From Pempheris klunzingeri (Eukaryota; Chordata; Actinopteri; Acropomatiformes; Pempheridae), in NCBI RefSeq assembly GCF_042242105.1, contig NC_092033.1, forward strand, positions 2,598,908 through 2,662,907: a stretch of DNA of 64,000 nucleotides, written 5' to 3'. The position numbers and the translations under genes were made by a program. Positions 18,701 to 29,500 of this stretch are shown here, one piece after another (within the stretch, counting starts at the first letter, position 1; the number at the start of each line of letters is the position of its first letter). A model generated the notes under the pieces. The model was not told the origin of the DNA. It did no database searches and worked only from the letters and a program-made list of their open reading frames with translations.

Positions 18701-21700
18701 GACATTTAAGGAAATACGATTATTCAGTTTCCTACAGAGAGTTAGTATCAGTGTGACGCTTCAGCTAGCAGCCGGTTAGCTTAGCATGAAGACTGGAAAC
18801 AGAGAAACTGATAGCCCTCTAATTATGGTACACTTTGGTTTTTGTCCAGATTAAACCAGAAAGATCCAACATGTTAATTAGTGAGCTTTGTGTGTGTTGG
18901 CAGGCAGACTTTGGGGTAGCTTTAGGCCTGATCCCTGTTTTCAGTCTTTCTGCTAAATTAAGCTAACAGGCCGCTTTATATCTAACAATCAGGTGTAAAA
19001 GTGGTGTCAATCTTCTCATTACCTCTCCGGCAGAAAGCCAATAATCATATTTCCACAAATGTTGAACTATTACTGCTCAACGAAATGAGCAAAGATCGCA
19101 GTGCTAGTCCACATTAAGTGTGGCATTCATCCAGCAGAAAACCATGCACAACTATTCTACTCATTGCCACGTCGTATCTTAATACAGAACTCTTTTGGAT
19201 TTCCAGGTTTGGAACCCACTCAGATTAATGAGAAGCATCGCTGCCTTCAGTTCGGTAACGGTGAGTGCTAGTAGATAAACACGTGCATGGATGAAACACA
19301 TGCAGGCACAAAATAAAATGTGATACAAGCAGGACGGTACACTGTGTGTAATGGGAGAGAGAAGATGGGAGTGGAGGCCAACCTGCAGAGCCTCCGCCTG
19401 AAGTCTCAGCAGCACCTGACTGGCTGGACCCTGCTGCTCAGTCACACACAAACACACACATCCACACACACACGCACAGTCACACGCAAAATGAAAAGGT
19501 ACAAAGACGTGCACACAAAGTCACTGTAAAACATCTAACTTCACCTGGAGTCTCACCATGAAAAGTGTGGAGCAAAGATACACATGTTGAAAAGGCAAAA
19601 GTGAAACCAAACACAACAAACATGGAGCAGCAGCCTGTTCATGCAGCTGACGGGTAAAGATGACACGAAGGAGAGCAAAGCGAGAACTCACAAACATAGA
19701 CAAAGAAGAACAATGTGTGGAATACATCATGACGGGAGAGCGTCTGCAGTAAAAAATGTCAAACCCCCCCTACAAAAGTAGGACTTACGTTTTTCTGCAG
19801 CGTCGCCGATGATGATCTTTCCTCCTCTCTTGCTGGTCTTCTCCACGGACAGCGCCGTGCTGAGGCCCTGCTCGTGCTTCCCCAGGCCCTGGCCTTCCTT
19901 AAAGCCGTACTTCTGCATGATCTTATGGGCCACCGTACCTCTATGGGAGTGCATGAGGTATAAAAAAAAAAAACCAAAGCACTGCACCACACTGTAACCT
20001 ACCATCTCAGTTTTACACATTAGAACCATCACAATGCTGCCACAAAGAGACTGTAGAGCCTTTCAAGAAAAACTTATCAACTAATATTAATTTGGTTTTA
20101 CCTAAACATAGAACTTCATTTATTAATTCCAGTGGAGGTAAATTTAAGCTAATGTACAAACTGCATTCATTTCTTGCTTGTGTGTGTGTGTGTGTGTGTC
20201 CCACCCACCCCATGTTGGCCAGGAAGGAGCTGGTTGGTCCAGGCGGTGAACGTGGCCTCTCTGCGTCTTCGTACATTGGTGGAGGGATGGCGGCCTTTGA
20301 GCCTCTGGCGGGACGAACTTCGTCCTCGTAGGAGAAGGACGCCGAGCCTAAAAAACACAGAAAAGCACGACCTCTGTTGACGTGTGCTTAGAGAGGCCAG
20401 ACTGATGATGTGGACAACACTGCCCTCTGCTGGAGACACTGATGGTCATCAGCGTTTCACTCAGGACTGCAGATTACAGGCTCATTCTACAGTGTTCAAC
20501 TCTTCCATGTTACTGAAAATACAAAAGCCTCATTTTTCTCCAACTAGTTAAACCCCGAGGATCATTTATCTGCCTGTTGTTTCATACAGGACTGCCATGA
20601 CACTGCTTCTGTTCCTGTTTTGTATTAATGAAATAAGTCAGGGATTCACAACAGATGCTGTTGTTTTTCTGCTGCTGTATTCATTCTGTCAATGTTTAAA
20701 TCCAGCACCACCTGACGTAGCACAGGACTTACCATCCCTGTCCACAAGCGAAGAAGGAGGGGCGATGGCTGCTCCACCCATACCTGGGAGAGAGAGAGAG
20801 AGACAGAGGTGAAGGTTAGTTTTTGATTTGGCTCAAACATGATGAACATGATGCAAAGCTGTTAAATTCAATGCATCAAATGAGTGGAGATCAGCAGTCC
20901 TGTGAAAAGCACCGTTTCTTTACATTGTGTTGACGTTCAAATTACAAAAAGAAAACAGACCTCCAGCGACGGCAGACCTCCAGATCCACAATGAAATATT
21001 GATTTAATTTGTTTTTTATAGTATATAAATGTATAGATATTAAAGAATAAACCGGACATTTGAGGTTGACATAATATCCCATAATTGTTGTGTGGTCGTT
21101 AAAAAGTAAAAGAAGGTTTAAAGAGGTGAGTCTGAATACCTGAATAGTAGAATTTCAGTCGCCTCACAAAACCTCTGTGATGTAACATAGAAGTTAATAC
21201 AACATGTTGTAGAGTTTAGTGTAATTCACTGTTTAAGAGGTTAAGAGACTGTTTGTAACTCAGAGAGTCAAGATCAAGATGACAGCAACACGTGAAGCAG
21301 ACAAGAAATCTGCCAAGTTTCCAATTTCTCTCAACTCGTAAACATTTCCACACAGCAGATTTATTACCAACATGGGGAGTACATGTCCTCATCATGTCCT
21401 GATGCACTTTGCTTTAATGCTACCAAAGTGTGGCTGACTGAATCCATACATCAGATCCAGATTGATGGATCGTCACACCCCGAATATCAGTGCTAGAAGT
21501 TCTACAAACCACCAGGTGTGACTGTGTTTAGTGAGTTCGAAGCCCAGAGGTTTCAAATCTTTTATGGCACAAAAAGAGAGAAAGACCTCATTTCGTCAGA
21601 CTTCATCTTCCCATCACCACTAATCAGACACATCACTGTGGGGTGAAATACTCACTGCGTTTCCTCCGCTCTTTCTCGTACTCCTCGTCCTCATCTGAAT

Positions 21701-22648
21701 CGCCCTCTGCTGCAGGGAAACGGGAGAAACCACTGGGAGCTCCACCGTCGTGCCGGTCTTTCCTCTTCCTGCAACACACCAAGTTCAGGATTTAAACTTC
21801 TTCTAGATTATTTTTTATCTCTTAGTGAGCGAAGTAAACAAGCACGGCAGTACTTTTCTCTTTCCTCGATCTCCTTCTGCCGCTCCTGCTCTCTCTGCCG
21901 CTGTCGCTCTTCTCTGTGTCGCTTCACCACCTTTTCGTAGTCGTTGGGGAACATCGGGTCGTACTCGTCTGCCAGCGGGATCAGCACGTCGCCGGACGAG
22001 AAGCCACTGGGCACGTTGTCCTGCTGAAGACACAAACACAGGGAAAGTTAACAACCTGAGTGAGATAGCTGCGTCTGTGGATGCCATCTGTTGAGCCACA
22101 TTGGTGAGGGTATTTAAATTTATTTTTCTTTGCTGCAGCTGGAAACATTTTTGACATTTTGCTATCTTAAGACTTCATAGTCACTGATGACCATTTCCAC
22201 AGGATAAGACAGACCTTGAGTCCAGCGGCAGCATGTGGAGGAGTGTCTATGATCTGTCTCTCATCACTGGAGCCTCCTCTCTTCAGATCAATGACCGGAG
22301 CCAAGACAGTGGTCTGCTTCATCCGCTGGGTCTACACACACACACAAACACAACAAAACCCCTGCATATGTGCACATGTGGTATAATGTTTCCTCACTGT
22401 ACCTGTCTGGCATTCTGAATACATATTCATGTTAGCGTATTCACTGTATTTGCACCAGTATCTTCTCTGTGGCAGATCTGTTTCTCTCTCACAGTCTGCC
22501 ACACATGCGTGTTGCATGTGCCTACCTTGGCCTGGGTCAGAGCCGCCTTCTTCACCTTCAGCTGGGACTGCAGCAGCTTGAAGTTCTTGGACCAGCCCTC
22601 GGTCTTGGTGTCACTGGCAGCCACACCGAGGTCATCGTACAGCGACAT
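14277..22648 (-). CDS. rbm17: RNA-binding motif protein 17 / splicing factor 45 (11 coding exons)
   Basis: Nuclear spliceosome-associated factor that helps 3' splice-site choice and binds ULM motifs of SF1, U2AF65 and SF3B1. Coding exons in order: 22526-22648, 22215-22331, 21854-22020, 21656-21768, 20733-20783, 20209-20347, 19789-19940, 17778-17854, 17518-17616, 17360-17432, 14277-14380; 404 aa plus stop (human 401). The N-terminus MSLYDDLGV is the family's. A charged KEIEERE segment lies near residue 130, a G-patch (GTVAHKIMQKYGF) at about 238-280, and a C-terminal U2AF-homology RRM at about 310-404 with the diagnostic Arg-X-Phe as GRYF (residues 377-380). A non-coding first exon probably ends at 22990 (donor GTAAGT). 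The gene is head-to-head with IL15RA. The exon 3 acceptor is a tandem CAGCAG, so a one-glutamine variant is possible. Confidence 0.97.
14490..15285. mobile_element. TTAA foldback element, copy in RBM17 intron
   Basis: About 0.8 kb. The left arm has CTGGTAGGTACAAAAAC, and the right arm its inverse TTTTTCTACCTACCAG. The inner pair CCAGACTCCACTGACAAAAA (14770) and TTTGTCAATGGAGTCTGG (14977) closes the palindrome, around a middle rich in GTAACACACAATAACACAAA. No ORF of note. Confidence 0.85.
15744..15778. repeat. (GT)n microsatellite
   Basis: About 17 GT units in the last RBM17 intron. Confidence 0.95.
15835..16072. mobile_element. Truncated GCTAGC-type MITE
   Basis: Contains GCTAAGCTAAGCTAGCTGGC and an end (CAATCTTCTC then GGAAAGCGAATAAGGCTATTTCC) resembling the right end of the more complete copy at 18.69-19.07 kb. 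The left TIR is missing. Confidence 0.55.
18690..19073. mobile_element. MITE with about 35-bp imperfect terminal inverted repeats in RBM17 intron 7
   Basis: Left end TTTGACATTTAAGGAAATA and right end, inverted, TTCAACATTTGTGGAAATA, both followed by GATTATT. The middle has GTTAGCTTAGCATGAAGACT, a string abundant in percomorph fish genomes. Non-coding. Confidence 0.7.
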
Positions 22649-22989
22649 TGCTGCCTGTCAGCGCGCTTCTGTCTCCTGACACACAGAGACACATTACTTT
22701 AGATGTCAGCTTAACTGGAGCTCCACTTCGTAATGCAAACACCTGACTGGAAATTGGGGTTGTAACTGGGTGATTACACGCAACGACGTTGCTATAAATA
22801 AGTAGTATAACTTAAGGAAATGAAAAAAAGCTATTTTAAACCAGGAGAAACAGGCAAAGTAATTGATTTAGCTAACGTTAGCTAATGCTAACATGGCTAC
22901 TTAGCTAGCTCAACTGCTGTTTCTAAGTGAAATTTTCTAGAAAAACTAAAAAAAAAAACACACATTACAGTAGCTTATTTTCAACTTAC

Positions 22990-23513
22990 CCCTTTTAAAA
23001 ATCCCTGCACATTAACTAAACGTATGTCCCTGTTTGATTAAGAAGCTGAGAGGCACATTTGATGTAGCATTAGCTTCTAGCTTTGCGAGGCGGAAGGCAG
23101 CAGCACAACAACACAAGTTAGCGCGACAGTCGACGACACTTTACGCTCTTGCGCCACCTGGCGGCGGGAGGACCGCGCCGTGACCCCAACAGGACGCCCC
23201 ACAGCTCCGTGTTGCTGTATAATTAACCATGTGGGAATATTATGAGTATCTGCTCCACTTGAAGAAGAAACTACACGATGTGTAGCCCAGTGCGAGCCAC
23301 GGGGAGCGTGTAGTCAAGCGTGTAGAACTACAAATATGGCGTGTGCAGACCACGTGATCCACAATCCAATCGCCTTTGCCAAGACGCTGGGCGGTGACAG
23401 CGGACTCTCAAAGTGAAAGTGAGGCTGGAGTGGAGCGGCAGAGGGACTCGGTGCGCGGAGGATGGTGGTGGTTTACCTGGAGAACGTGTTTTGAGCCTCC
23501 ACAGAGCCGACAG
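22990..23513. promoter_or_regulatory. Divergent promoter between RBM17 and IL15RA
   Basis: About 0.5 kb separates the inferred RBM17 non-coding exon (donor at 22990) from the IL15RA start codon at 23514. The middle (23090-23460) is CpG-rich and holds a CACGTG E-box (about 23351), a CCAAT motif (about 23365) and no TATA box. This looks like a shared bidirectional promoter, unlike human where IL2RA lies between the two genes. Confidence 0.6.
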
Positions 23514-26500
23514 ATGGATCTGAGGTCGCTCGTGGTCTCAGTCTGCGTGATGACGTCCTGCCTGCTCGGACCTGTGCGCTGCAGCAGCAGCAGCGGTGAG
23601 TGCAACAGAGTCATGTGTTCCCATTAGGGACTGTTACTGCGCTCTGGCTACACACCTAACTAAGAGCAGACAGACAGACAGGTAGAGAAGGGGTGAGCAT
23701 ATAAATCCAGTGTCTTCAGGTGTGTGTCACTCATTATTTGATTTCTCTGACAGTCTCTAACCACTGTTGTACAGCGGAGCTTATTTCCTTCTTAGATGGT
23801 ATCTTGTTACAAATAGAAGTTGTAGAAGTACAATAGTCAAATATTTGTCACACGATCATTTCTATTCTCCACGTGCATCGTTTTGCATTCATGAAGTATC
23901 CCAAAATGGTTTTAATTTAACATTTTCTCCAGAATGATGTGTGAAAGATGTGCGTGTAATTTGCCTCTTTAATCCCACAGTTTCACCTGCGTGTTTGCTC
24001 AATGCCACTTTGTTTACTCTTTATTTTATTTCAAACTGACCGATGTGAAGGACTTTAGACCAACTGGTGTATCTGAGGAGGCTTCTTTCATCCACAGTAG
24101 ATGTTTTATGTTGAAATGAAGTTCTGCGCAATGAAGCTTTACTGTGAAATCTAAACCTGCAGATGCTAAAACATGTAGTTTTTTGGAAATAGAGTGAGAA
24201 AAGTTTCTTTTGTATGGCCAAAGTGATTCACAAGAGTAAAAATGAGACAATAAAAACAGTAATAAGAAGAAACAATAATCAAATATAAATAACAACGTAG
24301 CTATAATCTTGACTTTAATCCCCAGGATGAGTTACCTGTCCTTTCAATCATTACGTACTCACCCCTCAGGGCTAAAGGCCCGGGAGGGCAGGGCTTTTAT
24401 TCTGAAATATTTTTATTACATGCTTCAACATAAAATACAGACTTTTTACATTCATATAAAAATGTCATGAAATTGCAGCACTGATGCAAAACAAAGAAAA
24501 AAGAGCTCTTCCTGTTTTAACCGATGGTGGTTCAGAGAAAATGGAGAATATTAATTGCAATAAATGTAAAATATAAGAAGTATTTAGAAGGAAAATAAAA
24601 AGCTTTGTTTGTCACTTGACCGTTTGTTAAATCTGAATCCTTTCACATGATTAATAAACGGCAGCTGTAATATTTGCTGCTTTGCCCTTAAAATCTAATT
24701 ATTCTTCCTGATGGAGATCTATTTAATTAATAATTGTGTTTCTCTTTTTGGATAGAAGCCCAACAGAATTTATTTTGAAATAATCTCCCTGATTATAGCT
24801 TGTGTTTCCCCCACTCTGCCCTCAGGACCCAGACCTGAAAACTCACCGGCTTCTTTTAAAACGTCTCTCTAAACGTTCTTTAACCACGCGGCCTTTTCTG
24901 AAGCTCCTTATCGTCTTTACCTCATTTAATTTTATCCTTAATTTTCCCTAAAGCCACTGTGATGCTCTGACTGTGTTTCATGTGACGTTTGATCTCCCTT
25001 CTGTTTTATTTTGACCTTGTTTGTGAAGAACTCTGTAACTTTGGATTTGAAAGATGCTCTGAAAATAAAGCTCTTCTTCTTTTTCTTCTTTCTGCCATTT
25101 TGACACATGGATGTTTTCCCTTCCAGACAAAACCATTTGTCCGTGCCCAGAAATTCCTCCAAAGAACCTCACTTTACCTCCATCGCAGATCTGCTCCCAG
25201 ACTGGTGCCACTTTCCGCTACACGTGTACAGCTGGCTATTTGAGGAAGGCGGGAACCTCAAACCTCATCACATGCAAGCAGACGGGCAGCGGCGTGCAGT
25301 GGACAGGGTGTTCGCTCCAGTGCATACGTAAGCTCTGTTTGTTCTCCCGTCACTCAGAGGCAGAGACCGACCCCAGTCCTGTTGTACCGTAGAGCAGCCG
25401 TCCTGCAAGACTCAGTCCTGTTTTCCTTGCAAACACTGAAGTCCGTCTTCCTGTGTTTGGGTTGCGTTACGGTGCAGACAGATGTTCAGTGCTTTCATAG
25501 ACATCTGAAGGGACGTGCACATACATCTGTGTTTGTAGAACCGCTCCCTCTCCAAAGTCTCCCACCACGGGCCAGATTTTAGTCTGAAAACAGAGCCCAG
25601 AGGAGGTGCAGACGTCTAGTTTCTCTCAGACCAAATGAATTACAATATGCTGAAAGGTTATTATGGATTTTTTTGCCCAATAACACCAAAAGTAAACTGC
25701 CTCCTCCAGCTTTAACTCAAAGTGTGCATGCCAGCAGGGCTGCAGCACACGTGGTTTTATACTGTACGTGAGTGTGGCCCTGTTTAGTCCAAGCATGTAG
25801 TTGAGTTGTGCTTCAACAAAACTCTGGCACCGCAGAGCCACAAGTTTATTAGTAGAGCACATTTCAGTAAACCAAACAGTAGAAGCAGTGTGACCACACG
25901 CAGGAGAAAGGCTTTAAAAAAAAAAAAAAAGAAGATAGAAAATAGAAACAAGCTAAACTAGAAAATGTAAAAAAAATTAAGTGCTTTGAAATAGACAGTA
26001 GCTCATGTTACTCCACTTCTTGGCTTCCTGTGTGACAAAGAATCTAAGTGGTCTTAACCAAGCACACCCAGTGTTTCTCCTGTATAAGTGGCTCTGACAC
26101 TGAATACACACTCTGCCGTGTAACGAAATGCAAAATGGACGCAGCTGTTATGAAACTCAACCAAACATCAGACAGGAGCGCTGAATCAGATCACTGTTGG
26201 CAGCTCCAGCAGGAAGGAGATCTCTGGGAAGCAGCTGTAAATACGTGGGTGGGAAACCTACTGCATGCTGCATAGCATCATAGTTTCTTCAGTGACACAG
26301 AATGAGGAAATGAGTTTCATTTTGAAGGGTTATAAATAGCTGGTAGGCACAAAGCGAGAGTAGGTGGCGAACATGCCACAGTGGCTGCAATGTAATCCTT
26401 TGGTGCATTTGCGCCCACTAAAAGTGCTTGTTTTTACCACTGACAGGCTCAGATTGAGCATCTGTACAGAGAGAGACCTGTGAGATACTTTTGGTTTAAC

Positions 26501-29500
26501 CACAAACCACCAGTCTCTATTGAAAAAAACAGTAATTTTACATGAGAGTTGCTGGACTCTTGTTGTCTTGATCACTTACTTTATTTGTTTTATTATGTGA
26601 CTTTGACCTTTTGAAGTGTTCATTCGGATCCAACGCAATATTTGTGTAAGACAATAACACACACAACCTAACCAGTTCAGGCAGTTGTAGACCAGCAACT
26701 CCTCTATAAAATCATTGCTTTTGTCTATGGAGTCTGGTATTGAAGAGGACGAAACAGTGGTTGTATCCAGTTAAACAAAAAGGATCTTCCAGGTCTCTCT
26801 CTGTAGGGATCCTTTCTGTAATGTTGTCAGACACTTAGAATAACAATCTGAGCCTGTCAGTGGTACTTTGATAAGAGAGGATTACATTGTTGTTCGCCTC
26901 CTGTTACCAGCTGCTACCAGAGACGATCTACTGGACCAATTCTAAAAGTCATTTAATCCTTTCATGCATAGAGGTCACTACAGTGTGCAGCTGTTTTCTT
27001 GTATATGCATGAGTTTTGATGGCATAGTTGCACATCAGCCGCTACAGTGAAGCTACTGCATCATCTCATACACTGAAACCAAGATGGCCGACAGACAGCC
27101 AGAAACACCAAGTTGCTCATTTTTTTTTCCTGTTCAAACCTTCTGTAAAAAGAGACCATGCATTTAAGAAAAATACGGGGACATCAAGTAACATCTAAGG
27201 AGTCATGCAATTGCTAAATCAGGAAATTATGATTAATCAACTGGACATGTAAATATATCTTTACAAAATTTGGGTTGAAAAAGTTCAAATCTTGTTTTTC
27301 AGCCTAAAGATGAATAAAAACACTCCTGACTGAGGTTTTCATAGTTCATGCATGAAAGGGTTAAAACACAAAATATGTCAAAATAAAACCCTGTTTTGAA
27401 AACACAGGAGTTTTTGGCATTCAAACAAAGTGCATGTGTAGCTCAGTCATGATGAACAAGCTGCTCAACCTGTTCTCTGTGTGTTCCAGCTGACCCACGG
27501 AGAACCCCAACACAGCCTCCGAGGAGAGCAACAGAGAGTAAGTGTATGTGTGTGTGTGCATGAGTCAGGGGGAGAAACGCTGTTGTCTTTAAACGATGTG
27601 TTTTAATTAGGTCATTCGTGACAAATCAGCGTGTGTGTGCAGAGAATATAAAAAGTGTTCAACGCACTACTGCACACACTCTACAGTTAAAACTTAATGC
27701 AAGAAGAACCTAAATGAAGAGGATGTGGTTGTCACACACTGGCAAACTGCAGGGAAACAGAGAGGTGTGTTTGTTCACGTCAATGACTGATAATGGTCTG
27801 ATCTTGCAGAGGATCACACTGATGATCCCGTCGACTCCTTCGTTACCACCACAGTCAGTGAGTTCTGTGTTTGCATGACTTTTGAAAACAGGAATAAATA
27901 CTGAAATCTGCGGAGCCCTGAAGTGACCACAGAGAGAAACATGTCTGAAGGCCTGATTTTACTATGTATATGTGTGTATGTATACACACACACACACTTT
28001 TCTTTATTTCACTCTATGGCCTCTCCAGTGCTCCCTGTAAACTAATACTAATGCACTAACACTGAATGAGTACTAATGATGAAGCTAACTACAGGTGTCC
28101 TGATCACCTCGTCAGTCAGACTAAGGCAAAGAGCTTTACATAAAAGGTTTAAAGCACTGGGACAAAATGCTTTAAGAAGAAACGTACTGTAAAAAGGACA
28201 TTAAAATACAATAAATATACAATATATAAATGTTTAATATATTGTATAGAATTACAAGACTAGAGGCTACAGTGCAGGAGATGGAGGAAGTGTTTGACTT
28301 AATGAATGCTGATGATCCTCACTGGATTTAAAAGAGCTGAGAGCTGAAGAAGCGAACGCTCCAGGTTTAGTTTGGAGGCCTGGATGGTTCCCAGCAAAGC
28401 AGCAGGTCAGACATGTGTTCTGGCCCTAAACCACTCGGTGCTTCCTTAAACCAACAGTCTGTTGTTTTGAAGTCAGATCTGAGTGATTTGAGCTGAAGAT
28501 AAACACATGGACACATTTTTCCAAGCCCTTTAATCCTCGGTTTATTCTTTAGGTGATCATAGTAACTGTCTTAACCCATAAGAACCATCTTCTCCTTTAA
28601 GTTAAAGTATGGGGGGGGGGTTATAAAACAGACTAAACACATTTCTGAACTTATTTTCTTGATACCACTCTGCCATCCTGTCGATCTACTGGACCAGTTC
28701 AATCGTTTTTATACCTTCTGATCATTTTGACCATGTAAAAACAGAGCCCAGGGTTAAGGATCCTTTAATGGGAGCAGATTTAGGAGCAGATTTAGTATCG
28801 TTAGCACGGTCAGGAGAAGCAGGAACAGCAGTTGTAACCGTCGTACTAATGTTAAACTAACTAACAAAACCTTGCATGTTTTTTTTTTTTTCCTCCATCT
28901 TTTATTAATTACGTGACATATTATGAGATTTTGTTGCACATTTGTGATAAATTGCTCTGTAGGAGTAAAAACATCCAAACATCTGGACTCTGCAGACTCT
29001 CTCTTATCAGCAGCAGCGTCCACCGGCCCTCAGACGACCCAGAGTTTAAGCCCCTCGGCCTCAGCCACCGCAGAAACGGAGCCGACCTCACCTGGTCTGC
29101 TGCTCCAGTCAGATAGCTCTCCGGGTAAACGGCTCACCGTCACACATGCATCAGGCGATGATTCAGGCGATTTCTGACTCTGTTTCATCTTCCTTCACTA
29201 GAGGACGGTTTGGTCGGTGCTTGTGTTGGACTATAGTCACACGGTGATGGCGCGTTAAAAGCTTTCCTTTAATTTTCTTTGTGATGACAGACTGACTGAT
29301 GATATGAAATAAGATAAATCTGCATTTAAAAATCTGTGTTTTTAAACATGGGCCCTGTTTTTACATATTTTGGGTGACTGGTAGGTATAAAAACTTTTGG
29401 AACTGGTCCAGCAGATCGCCTCAGCTCATCAAAAACATCCTTTAAAAGTGCTTGTTTTTGCCACTGACAAACTCAGATTGTTATTCAAAGTATCTGATAG

